Source of the DNA: Desulfovibrio sp. | GTDB lineage: Bacteria > Desulfobacterota > Desulfovibrionia > Desulfovibrionales > Desulfovibrionaceae | Assembly: GCA_003525525.1 (NCBI GenBank) | Contig: DQED01000442.1 | Location: 633-8,569 of the forward strand | Reading direction: 5' to 3' | Length of the DNA: 7,937 nucleotides | In this document: piece after piece, positions 1 through 5,249 of the stretch | Numbering within the stretch: position 1 is the stretch's first letter | Layout: every line of letters starts with the position of its first letter | Notes under the pieces: model-generated | Databases searched by the model: none | What the model was told of the DNA's origin: nothing | Seen by the model: only the letters and a program-made list of their open reading frames with translations | Made by a program: the position numbers and the translations under genes

Positions 1-311
1 TGGCCGAAGGTGCGCACGATCAGGGCGTCGGCGTAACGCGAGAGCACGCGGGCGGTGTCGCGGATGGGTTCGTCGCGACCGAGCTGGGAATCGTTTTGGG
101 TCATGAAGATGGGCCAGCCGCCGAGATGGCGCACCGCGACCTCGAAGGAGACGCGGGTGCGGGTGGAGGCTTTTTCGAAAACGAGGATGCAGGTTTTGCC
201 ATCCAGAAGGTTGGAGCGGTAAGCGGCGGCCTTCATGGCGGCGGCCCTATCGAGCAGGGCGGCGGCCTCGTCGCGGGAAAGGTCCAATATGGTCAGGAAA
301 TGTTGGGGCAT
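1..311 (-). CDS. argF: Ornithine carbamoyltransferase, N-terminal part (cut by window edge)
   Basis: Catalyses carbamoyl phosphate + L-ornithine to L-citrulline in arginine biosynthesis; a cytosolic, usually trimeric enzyme. Only the first 103 residues are in the window, so the ornithine-binding C-terminal domain is not visible. The carbamoyl-phosphate loop is clear: FEKASTRTRVSFE at about residues 45-57, with Ser49-Thr50-Arg51-Thr52-Arg53, followed by DSQLGRDEPIRDTARVLSRY at about 74-93. The latter stretch is typical of OTCase rather than aspartate carbamoyltransferase. One small deviation is Asp80 where the family commonly has Gly (QLGRGE). The start at 309-311 (ATG, MPQHFLTILDLS) gives the usual N-terminal length and is preceded by an AAGGA ribosome site about 7 nt upstream. 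It is transcribed away from the lipoprotein gene at 538. Identification is by motif recognition from family knowledge. Confidence 0.95.
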   Translation of the reverse strand, partial: MPQHFLTILDLSRDEAAALLDRAAAMKAAAYRSNLLDGKTCILVFEKASTRTRVSFEVAVRHLGGWPIFMTQNDSQLGRDEPIRDTARVLSRYADALIVRTFG

Positions 312-356
312 GAGGGCATCCTTGGGTCGCAACTTCCCGGGAATGGAAAAAGAGAA

Positions 357-386
357 GGGATACTCCCATATGACACTGTTTGTAAA
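357..386 (-). promoter_or_regulatory. Candidate argF promoter (weak)
   Basis: On the minus strand, a TTTACA hexamer (381-386; 5 of 6 matches to TTGACA) is separated by 18 nt from TATCCC (357-362; 3 of 6 matches to TATAAT), about 45 nt upstream of the argF start. The -10 element lies in a small hyphenated palindrome, GGGA-tac-TCCC (357-367), which could be an operator but is short enough to be chance. Position and -35 fit; the -10 is poor, so this is tentative. Confidence 0.27.
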
Positions 387-396
387 GATGCGAAGC

Positions 397-413
397 CGGC
401 GGGAATGCCGCCG
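397..413. repeat. Small inverted repeat in the divergent argF/lipoprotein interval
   Basis: CGGCGG (397-402) and CCGCCG (408-413) form a perfect 6-bp stem with a 5-nt loop (GAATG). No T-run follows on either strand, so a standard intrinsic terminator is unlikely. It sits between the two divergent genes and could be a protein-binding site or simply a product of high GC. The rest of 312-537 holds the candidate promoters and no gene I can support. Confidence 0.4.
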
Positions 414-416
414 TCA

Positions 417-446
417 TTGACCGCATCGCCGAAAAAGCGCTAAAGC
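417..446 (+). promoter_or_regulatory. Candidate promoter for the lipoprotein operon (weak)
   Basis: TTGACC (417-422; 5 of 6 matches to the sigma-70 -35) is followed after 18 nt by TAAAGC (441-446), a poor -10. The latter overlaps a GCGC-TAAA-GCGC inverted repeat (437-448). It would leave a leader of roughly 80-90 nt before the ATG at 538. This is the best-placed candidate in the interval, but the -10 is weak. Confidence 0.22.
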
Positions 447-520
447 GCATGTCATGGTCCCTTCGCTGCGGCCCGTGCGCGCGGTTGCAGGCGAAAGTCA
501 GGCCCGAGAGCCGGGGACAC

Positions 521-529
521 AAGGGGGAG
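521..529 (+). promoter_or_regulatory. Ribosome binding site deciding the lipoprotein start
   Basis: The purine-rich AAGGGGGAG stretch lies about 8 nt before the ATG at 538. The reading frame stays open back to an ATG at 454, but only the 538 start has a Shine-Dalgarno at proper spacing and places a signal peptide at the N-terminus. Confidence 0.75.
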
Positions 530-537
530 ACACGATC

Positions 538-915
538 ATGAAGGCGACAAAAGCCCTGCTCCTGACGGCGGTTTTGGGCGTTGCGGCGGCGCTTGCGGGC
601 TGCACGGTCACGGCCGGTCCGGCTGTCTACTATCCCGCCCCGCCGCCGCCCTGTCCGGACGGCTACTACTGGTCGCCGGACTACGGCTGCGTGGCCGTGC
701 CCCCGGCCGTGGTCGTGCCGCCGGATGCGGTCTACGCAGCGGTCAACATCGACGGCCTGAGCCTGCGTTCCTGTCCTACGACCAAGTGCGGCATCGTCGC
801 CTCGCTGGGGAAGGGCGAACAGGTGCAGGTGCTTTCCCACGAGGGGTCATGGGCTCATGTCTGGGCCTACACCAGGGGCCTCGAAGGCTGGGTGGCCTCG
901 CGTTATCTCGATTGA
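538..915 (+). CDS. SH3-domain lipoprotein
   Basis: A 125-residue predicted lipoprotein. Residues 1-21 form a type II signal peptide (Lys-rich start, hydrophobic core) ending in the lipobox LAGC, so Cys22 should be lipidated. A Pro/Tyr-rich linker (about 23-65) contains a Cys39/Cys51 pair around the aromatic motif PDGYYWSPDYG. Residues about 64-125 form a bacterial SH3-like (SH3b/SH3_3) domain: VNIDGLSLRSCPTTKCGIV, then GKGEQVQVL, then GWVASRYLD at the C-terminus. Cys79 and Cys84 within the domain could form a disulfide. Such domains usually bind peptidoglycan or other envelope ligands; the specific ligand is not evident. The retention signal is uncertain: +2 after Cys is Thr, not Asp, which would favour the outer membrane by the E. 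coli rule, but that rule is not reliable across phyla. The Cys-rich gene 52 nt downstream on the same strand is probably co-transcribed. Confidence 0.87.
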   Translation: MKATKALLLTAVLGVAAALAGCTVTAGPAVYYPAPPPPCPDGYYWSPDYGCVAVPPAVVVPPDAVYAAVNIDGLSLRSCPTTKCGIVASLGKGEQVQVLSHEGSWAHVWAYTRGLEGWVASRYLD

Positions 916-954
916 CGCCGGACAGCGCATGGGCGTACGTCGCAGCGTCATCCC

Positions 955-962
955 AGGGAGGT
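955..962 (+). promoter_or_regulatory. Strong ribosome binding site deciding the Cys-rich protein start
   Basis: AGGGAGGT lies 5 nt before the ATG at 968. The frame is open further upstream (to 857, inside the lipoprotein gene), but this near-consensus site together with the signal peptide beginning MFIVKLSR fixes the start at 968. Confidence 0.8.
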
Positions 963-967
963 ATTCC

Positions 968-1309
968 ATGTTCATCGTCAAGCTATCACGTTGCGTCGGC
1001 GTGGCGCTTTTCACGCTGACCCTGGCCTTCGGCCTCGCCGCCGCGCCGGCGGACGCCGGCCAGACGCCGCTGCTCCTCGCCCAGCAGGGCCCCATGGGCA
1101 TGCCGCCCGGCCAGCAACAAGGCGGCAACCGTCAGCAACCACAGGGCATGCCCCAGGGCCAGCCAGGGGGCAACGCCAACAACAGCTGCATGCAGAGCTA
1201 CCAGCGCTGCGTCATGATGTGCGCCGGGGTGGCCAACTGCATCAACAACTGCAACGTCGGCTACGCCGTGTGCACGAACCCGCAGGGCGCGCGTCCCCGC
1301 GGCCAATGA
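968..1309 (+). CDS. Small secreted Cys-rich protein (function unknown)
   Basis: 113 residues; no family recognised. Residues 1-30 look like a Sec signal peptide (FIVKLSR, hydrophobic core, cleavage probably after ADA at 28-30). Residues about 38-72 are a low-complexity Gln/Gly/Pro/Met/Asn-rich segment, likely disordered. The C-terminal part (74-102) holds six cysteines at 74, 81, 85, 91, 95 and 102, giving spacings of 6, 3, 5, 3 and 6 residues, which is mirror-symmetric, with two CX3C motifs in the centre. An exported protein with an even number of cysteines suggests three disulfides or metal binding, perhaps in a helical hairpin; this is inference. The last residues are PQGARPRGQ. It follows the SH3 lipoprotein by 52 nt, probably in the same transcript, and is followed by a strong palindrome. 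Confidence 0.8.
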   Translation: MFIVKLSRCVGVALFTLTLAFGLAAAPADAGQTPLLLAQQGPMGMPPGQQQGGNRQQPQGMPQGQPGGNANNSCMQSYQRCVMMCAGVANCINNCNVGYAVCTNPQGARPRGQ

Positions 1310-1334
1310 CCCCGCCCCATTCCGCCCAAACGAC

Positions 1335-1366
1335 AAGGCCCGGCGGACGCGCGTCCGCCGGGCCTT
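1335..1366. terminator. Probable bidirectional intrinsic terminator
   Basis: A perfect 32-bp inverted repeat: 14-bp GC-rich arms starting AAGGCCCGGCGG and a 4-nt GCGC loop. It lies between the stop of the Cys-rich gene (1309, plus strand) and the stop of moaC (1392, minus strand), exactly where two converging units need termination. The downstream T-tract is short in both directions (TTT then GCCTT on plus; TT then GTCGTTT on minus), so termination may be incomplete. The position and perfect stem make a terminator the best call. Confidence 0.8.
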
Positions 1367-1391
1367 TGCCTTGCCCAAAAAAGGAAAACGC

Positions 1392-1904
1392 CTAGGCCTC
1401 GGGCAGGGGCCGCTCCTTGGGCCACAGCGGGGAGACATAGGTGCCGGATTTGCCGCCGGCCTTATACAGCAGCCGAATCTCGCCGAGAACGATATCCTTC
1501 TGCACGGCCTTGCACATGTCATAGAGGGTCAGGGCGGCGACGGAGGCGGCGGTGAGCGCCTCCATTTCCACGCCGGTTTCGGCCGTGGTCGAGGCCTCGG
1601 CCTCGATATGCACCACGCAGGCGTCCGCATCGACGGTGAAGCGCACGTCGGCGAAAGCGAGCGGCAGCGGATGGCACAGGGGGATGAGCTCGGCCGTGCG
1701 CTTGGCGGCCATGATGCCGGCGATCTTGGCCGTGGCCAGGGCGTCGCCCTTGGGCAGGGCGGCGTCGGAAAGCAGGCGCATGGTCTTTTCGCCAAGGCGC
1801 ACTTCGCCGCCGGCAATGGCCAGCCGCCGCGTCTTGGACTTGGCTCCCACATCCACCATGCGGGTGCGGCCTTCGGCGTCGATATGGGTCAGTTCCTCGC
1901 TCAT
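1392..1904 (-). CDS. moaC: Cyclic pyranopterin monophosphate synthase MoaC
   Basis: Converts 3',8-cyclo-7,8-dihydroguanosine 5'-triphosphate (the MoaA product) to cyclic pyranopterin monophosphate, the first stable intermediate of molybdenum/tungsten cofactor synthesis; cytosolic, hexameric in known structures. 170 residues, a normal length. The family motifs run in order: [12 protein letters not shown] (16-27), [19 protein letters not shown] (52-70), ELIPLCHPL (72-80), [27 protein letters not shown] (110-136) and GGKSG (150-154). The residues matching the E. coli active site (K51, H77, E112, E114, D128, K131) are all present with a +1 offset: K52, H78, E113, E115, D129, K132. It is last in the rpoZ-dnaJ-TPR operon. 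Its AGGGA ribosome site (1909-1913) overlaps the upstream stop codon (1912-1914), implying translational coupling. No other moa gene is in the window. Confidence 0.97.
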   Translation of the reverse strand: MSEELTHIDAEGRTRMVDVGAKSKTRRLAIAGGEVRLGEKTMRLLSDAALPKGDALATAKIAGIMAAKRTAELIPLCHPLPLAFADVRFTVDADACVVHIEAEASTTAETGVEMEALTAASVAALTLYDMCKAVQKDIVLGEIRLLYKAGGKSGTYVSPLWPKERPLPEA

Positions 1905-1911
1905 GGAATCC

Positions 1912-2343
1912 CTACTCGAAATGCGGCACCTTGACCTTGCGGTCGATGCGTTTGGCGGCCGTGGCGTCGGCCTTGGCCTTGTCGACGTCGCCGAGCTTCA
2001 TGTAGAGCATGGCCCGGTTGCCGTAGGCCTCGGCCATCTTGGCGTCGAGCTCAATGGCCTTGGAGTAGTCGGCCAGGGCCAGCTCGGCCTCGTTTTTCGC
2101 GTCGTGGCACATGCCGCGCAGGTTGTAGGCGCTGGCCATGTTCTTGACGTCCATGCCCGCGTCCTTTGCGCCGTCCTCGATCACCCGGGTGAAGATGGCC
2201 ATGGCCTTGTCCATGTCGCCGGCCCGGGCGGCGGCGATGCCTTCGCGGAACTCCTCGGCCGACCCGGCCAGAGCGGCGGAAGCCAGGAACACGGCGCACA
2301 GCGACGCGCACAGCGCGGTGAGCAAACGTTGCGACATGGACAT
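1912..2343 (-). CDS. Exported TPR-repeat protein
   Basis: 143 residues. Residues 1-26 form a Sec-type signal peptide ([12 protein letters not shown]..., cleavage probably after ALA at 24-26), so the mature protein should be periplasmic. The mature part is almost entirely tetratricopeptide repeats: about 29-62 ([22 protein letters not shown]), 68-101 ([20 protein letters not shown]) and 102-136 ([20 protein letters not shown]), ending in a basic tail [13 protein letters not shown]. TPRs act as protein-protein scaffolds; the partner is not evident. The ATG at 2341-2343 overlaps the dnaJ stop by one base (TGATG), which indicates translational re-initiation. A second in-frame ATG (2335-2337) is possible but sits too far from the GGGGAA upstream. 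An exported TPR protein inside a cytosolic chaperone/cofactor operon is unusual, and no function is assigned. Confidence 0.88.
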   Translation of the reverse strand: MSMSQRLLTALCASLCAVFLASAALAGSAEEFREGIAAARAGDMDKAMAIFTRVIEDGAKDAGMDVKNMASAYNLRGMCHDAKNEAELALADYSKAIELDAKMAEAYGNRAMLYMKLGDVDKAKADATAAKRIDRKVKVPHFE

Positions 2344-3455
2344 CAGTTCCCCATGGCCTCCTTGGCCTTACGGAAGAAATCCTTCACCTTTTTCATGGGC
2401 TTTTGCTCGTCGAGCTTCTCGAACTCGCGCAAAAGCTCTTCCTGCTTCTTGGTCAGGTTTTTCGGCGTGACCACCGTCACCTCGACCAGCAGGTCGCCAC
2501 TACGGCTCGATCCGGGCACGGGCAGGCCGAGCCCCCGCAGGGAAAACACCTCGCCGCTTTGCGTGCCTTTGGGAATGTCCATCATCTCGTGGCCGTCGAG
2601 CGTCGGCACCTCGATCTTGTGCCCGAGCGCGGCCTGGACGAAGCCTATCTCGGCGCGCAGCACGAGGTTCTGGCCCTGACGCTCGAAGACCTTGTCCGCC
2701 TCGACGTGCAGGATGACGTAGAGGTCGCCCGGAGGGCCGCCGTGCAGCCCGGATTCGCCCTCGCCGCGCAGCCGCAGCCGGCTGCCGTCGTCCACGCCCG
2801 CAGGCACGCGGACCTTGAGTTCGCGCGTCTGGCGCGTCACGCCCCGGCCCCGACATTCGCGGCACGGGGACGTGACCACCTTGCCCTCGCCCCGGCAGAT
2901 GGGGCAGGTCACGGCGATGCGGAAAAAGCCCTGGTTCTGGACCACCTGGCCGCTGCCGCCGCACTGTTTGCAGGTCTCGGGCGAGGTCCCGGGTTCGGCC
3001 CCGGTACCGCCGCAGACGTGGCATTCGACGTTTCTGGGAATCTTCAGCGTGACTTCCGTACCCTTGGCCGCGTCGCGAAAGGAGACGGTCAGGTCGTAGC
3101 GCAGGTCGTTGCCGGCCTGGGGGCGCGGCCCGCGCGATGCGCCGCGGCCGCCGAAACCGAAGAACTCGCCAAAGATGTCGGAAAAGGCGCTGAAGACATC
3201 GTCCGTGGAGCCGAAGCCGCCAAAGCCGTTGCCGCCCAGGCCCTCGTGGCCGAAGCGGTCGTAGCGGGCGCGGGTTTCGGCGTTGCGCAACACCTCGTAG
3301 GCCTCGGCCGCTTCCTTGAACTTGGATTCGGCTTCGGGATCGTCGGGATTGCGGTCCGGATGAAACTTGAAAGCCAGCTGGCGGTAGGCCTTCTTGATCG
3401 TCTCGTCATCGGCGCCGCGTTCGACGCCGAGCACTTCATAGTAATCCCGGGGCAT
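2343..3455 (-). CDS. dnaJ: Chaperone protein DnaJ (Hsp40, type I)
   Basis: Co-chaperone that stimulates DnaK ATPase and delivers unfolded proteins; cytosolic dimer. 370 residues, normal for the family. The J domain (1-70) contains the HPD tripeptide (His32-Pro33-Asp34) between helices II and III. The Gly/Phe-rich segment spans about 71-107. The zinc domain has all four CxxCxGxG motifs: C145-C148, C162-C165, C184-C187 and C198-C201. The C-terminal substrate-binding domains span about 209-330, and a Lys/Glu-rich helical tail follows at 331-370. All features for a functional type I DnaJ are intact. The start is 9 nt after the rpoZ stop with only a weak ribosome site (GTGAAAT region), so translation is probably coupled to rpoZ. 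No dnaK or grpE is in the window. Confidence 0.98.
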   Translation of the reverse strand: MPRDYYEVLGVERGADDETIKKAYRQLAFKFHPDRNPDDPEAESKFKEAAEAYEVLRNAETRARYDRFGHEGLGGNGFGGFGSTDDVFSAFSDIFGEFFGFGGRGASRGPRPQAGNDLRYDLTVSFRDAAKGTEVTLKIPRNVECHVCGGTGAEPGTSPETCKQCGGSGQVVQNQGFFRIAVTCPICRGEGKVVTSPCRECRGRGVTRQTRELKVRVPAGVDDGSRLRLRGEGESGLHGGPPGDLYVILHVEADKVFERQGQNLVLRAEIGFVQAALGHKIEVPTLDGHEMMDIPKGTQSGEVFSLRGLGLPVPGSSRSGDLLVEVTVVTPKNLTKKQEELLREFEKLDEQKPMKKVKDFFRKAKEAMGN

Positions 3456-3464
3456 CGGATTTCA

Positions 3465-3689
3465 CTATTCGTTTTCAGGCAGCAGCACGCCCGCTTCCAC
3501 GATGGGCTCGCTCGGCAGCACTTCGCCGGCGGCGATTTCGCGCAGGGCGGTGACCACTTCCTTGTTCTTGCATTCGACCAGGGGATCGTAGCCTTCACGG
3601 TACTGGTGCACCCGCTTGATGGCCATCTGTACGATCAGGAAACGGTTGTTGATTTTTTCAAGACAATCTTCAACGGTAATGCGCGCCAT
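3465..3689 (-). CDS. rpoZ: RNA polymerase omega subunit
   Basis: Small core RNA polymerase subunit that chaperones beta-prime folding and, in many bacteria, contributes to the ppGpp site. 74 residues; the N-terminus [20 protein letters not shown] matches the family pattern (compare E. coli [20 protein letters not shown], from memory), with [19 protein letters not shown] at about 34-52 as the second conserved block. The start at 3687-3689 is chosen because it has a consensus AAGGAG 6 nt upstream and begins exactly at the family N-terminus; an extension to 3746 adds an unconserved Arg-rich stretch. It is the first gene of the rpoZ-dnaJ-TPR-moaC unit, with dnaJ starting 9 nt after its stop. Confidence 0.95.
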   Translation of the reverse strand: MARITVEDCLEKINNRFLIVQMAIKRVHQYREGYDPLVECKNKEVVTALREIAAGEVLPSEPIVEAGVLLPENE

Positions 3690-3695
3690 GCGTTT

Positions 3696-3701
3696 CTCCT
3701 T
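3696..3701 (-). promoter_or_regulatory. Ribosome binding site deciding the rpoZ start
   Basis: AAGGAG on the minus strand, 6 nt before the ATG at 3687-3689. It is the clearest Shine-Dalgarno in the operon and excludes the longer in-frame start at 3746. Confidence 0.85.
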
Positions 3702-3735
3702 GCGCGTTGTCCGCGCCGCGTCGGCAGGCCGGGAC

Positions 3736-3748
3736 GGGTGTGACACCC
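3736..3748. repeat. Hyphenated palindrome upstream of rpoZ
   Basis: GGGTGT-g-ACACCC: perfect 6-bp arms with a single central base, touching the candidate -10 of the rpoZ promoter. The arms are too close together for a hairpin with a full stem, so a dimeric regulator operator is the more plausible role. No regulator family is recognised from the sequence. Confidence 0.4.
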
Positions 3749-3775
3749 TGGTAAGTCGTCATTTCCCGGAGTCAA
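3748..3775 (-). promoter_or_regulatory. Candidate promoter of the rpoZ-dnaJ operon (weak)
   Basis: On the minus strand TTGACT (3770-3775; 5 of 6 matches to the sigma-70 -35), preceded by CCC, is followed after 16 nt by TACCAG (3748-3753), a weak -10. The CCCTTGA context also resembles a heat-shock sigma-32 -35, but no CCCCAT-type -10 follows. The candidate -10 abuts the palindrome at 3736-3748. It would give a leader of about 50 nt. Confidence 0.3.
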
Positions 3776-3796
3776 GGGCGGCTTCCGGAGTATCGG

Positions 3797-3820
3797 GAGC
3801 ACGGCAACCTTGTTGTGCTC
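3797..3820 (-). terminator. Weak hairpin after the phosphatase gene (possible partial terminator)
   Basis: GAGCAC (3797-3802) pairs with GTGCTC (3815-3820); inside it AAC (3805-3807) can pair with GTT (3812-3814), giving a 9-bp stem with a 3-nt bulge. It lies 17 nt beyond the phosphatase stop on the minus strand. No T-run follows, so it is not a canonical intrinsic terminator; read-through from the transporter-phosphatase operon into rpoZ is possible. Confidence 0.3.
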
Positions 3821-3836
3821 AACGCGAAACCGAAGT

Positions 3837-5237
3837 TTATATTCCAGAACCAGCCACGGCGTCAAGAGGGATGCCCCCCGGTTCGCGGCCGAGATAGCGC
3901 ACGGCGAGAATCGTGATGTCGTCGGACTGCGGCGCGTCGCCGGCGTATTCCCGCACCGCGCCAAGGAGCGCCTCCACCACCACCTGCGGCGCGCGGTGGC
4001 GTTCGGGCCGGCAGGCGTCGAGCAGCCGCACGTCGCCGAAAAGCGCCTGCCCGGCGTCCATGGCCTCGGTCACGCCGTCGGTGTAAAGCACGAGCGTGTC
4101 GCCCGGAGTCAGTGTCAGGCTGCCGGTGCGGTAGGGATATTCCGGCACGCCTCCGAGCACGAGCCCGCCCAGACGCGGCACGTAGGCGGACTCGCCGCGC
4201 TCGCGCAACACCAGCGGCGGGTTGTGGCCGGCGTTGGCGTAGCGCACCACGCCCGTGGACAAATCGAGCACGGCGCAAAATGCCGTGACGAAAAGCCCGG
4301 TCTCGTTGCCTTCGGCCAGCTTGTCGTTGACCTTGGCCGCCACCTCCGCCGGGCTGCGCCCGGCCCGGGCATAGGCCTTGAAAAGCGTCATGGTCACGGC
4401 CATGACCAAGGAAGCCGGCACGCCCTTGCCCGAGACGTCGCCAATGACCAGGAAGATGCGATCGTCGTCCAGGGCGTAATAGTCGTAGAAATCGCCGCCC
4501 ACTTCCTTGGCCGAATCGAGGACCGCGAAAAGCTCCACCTCGGGCCGGTCGGGAAACGGCGGGAACAGGCGCGGCACGATGCCCATCTGGATGTCGCGCG
4601 CCACGCGCAGTTCGCCTTCGATGGCCTCCTTGACGCGCCGCGTCTCGCGGGCCTCGATCTCCACGCGCATGATCAGCACGAAAATAGCCATGCCCACGGC
4701 ATTGGAGACGAGCATGGGCACGGCGGCGGAACGCACGATGGCAAGCGCTGTCTCGTAGGGTTGGCCGAAGGCCAGGCCCGCGAGCATGTGGAAGGCCTCG
4801 ATCGCCAGCGCCAGGGCCGCGGCCTGGCCCGTGGTCGGGAGCCGCCCGCCGAGGCGTTTGTGGACCAAGCCGCCGACCAGCCCGGCCACGACCGTCGAGA
4901 GCGTGCAGCCGTAACAGGTGGGGCCGCCCAGGGAGAAGCGGTGCGCGCCGCCGATGAGCCCGGCCCCGAAGCCGGCCCAGGGCCCGGCCAGAAGCCCGGC
5001 CAGGGCCGGCCCGAGGTCGCGGATGTTGATGTAGGACCCCATGAGGGGGATGCCGGAAAGGGTGCCGTAAATAGAAAAAAGTCCGAAGGCCGCGATGATG
5101 ACGGCCTTGTCCCCGAGCGTCGGCCGGCCGTCGAGGATGTCGGCGAAGGCTTTGGTCCTGGCGAGCACGAAGGCCAGGACCATGATCACGCTCACGCTCT
5201 GGAGCAGACTGACCAGGACGGACAGGTCATCCCGCAT
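3837..5237 (-). CDS. Receptor-type SpoIIE/RsbU-family PP2C phosphatase with 5TMR-LYT sensor domain
   Basis: 466 residues, inner membrane. The N-terminal part (about 1-190) is a multi-pass sensor. Its core, about 41-128, matches the LytS/YpdA 5TMR-LYT domain: FGLFSIYGTLSGIP, YINIRDLGPALAGLLAGPWAG and AHRFSLGGPTCYGCTLSTVVAG, with the family's N-x-R and R-x2-LGG signatures. A charged helical linker (about 191-220, ending ARDIQMGIVP) leads to a SpoIIE-type PP2C domain (about 232-450). Its metal-site motifs are intact: GGDFYD (247-252), GDVSGKG (266-272), LYTDG (384-388) and SDDI (438-441), with ANAGHNPP at 334-341. It therefore probably dephosphorylates a Ser/Thr phosphoprotein, typically an anti-sigma antagonist in partner-switching systems, in response to a membrane ligand. 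The AGGGGG ribosome site (5245-5250), 7 nt before the ATG, touches the upstream stop codon, so it is coupled to the OPT-like gene. No anti-sigma or antagonist partner is in the window. Confidence 0.93.
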   Translation of the reverse strand: MRDDLSVLVSLLQSVSVIMVLAFVLARTKAFADILDGRPTLGDKAVIIAAFGLFSIYGTLSGIPLMGSYINIRDLGPALAGLLAGPWAGFGAGLIGGAHRFSLGGPTCYGCTLSTVVAGLVGGLVHKRLGGRLPTTGQAAALALAIEAFHMLAGLAFGQPYETALAIVRSAAVPMLVSNAVGMAIFVLIMRVEIEARETRRVKEAIEGELRVARDIQMGIVPRLFPPFPDRPEVELFAVLDSAKEVGGDFYDYYALDDDRIFLVIGDVSGKGVPASLVMAVTMTLFKAYARAGRSPAEVAAKVNDKLAEGNETGLFVTAFCAVLDLSTGVVRYANAGHNPPLVLRERGESAYVPRLGGLVLGGVPEYPYRTGSLTLTPGDTLVLYTDGVTEAMDAGQALFGDVRLLDACRPERHRAPQVVVEALLGAVREYAGDAPQSDDITILAVRYLGREPGGIPLDAVAGSGI

Positions 5238-5249
5238 GACGACGCCCCC

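Noticed and set aside
247..840. 197-codon minus-strand frame overlapping argF and the lipoprotein
   Set aside because: Arg/His-rich shadow; argF in another minus frame and the SH3 lipoprotein on plus account for the coding signal.
2403..3743. 446-codon open frame on the plus strand opposite dnaJ and rpoZ
   Set aside because: Antisense shadow of intact dnaJ and rpoZ; low-complexity His/Ala/Gly composition and no supported ribosome site.
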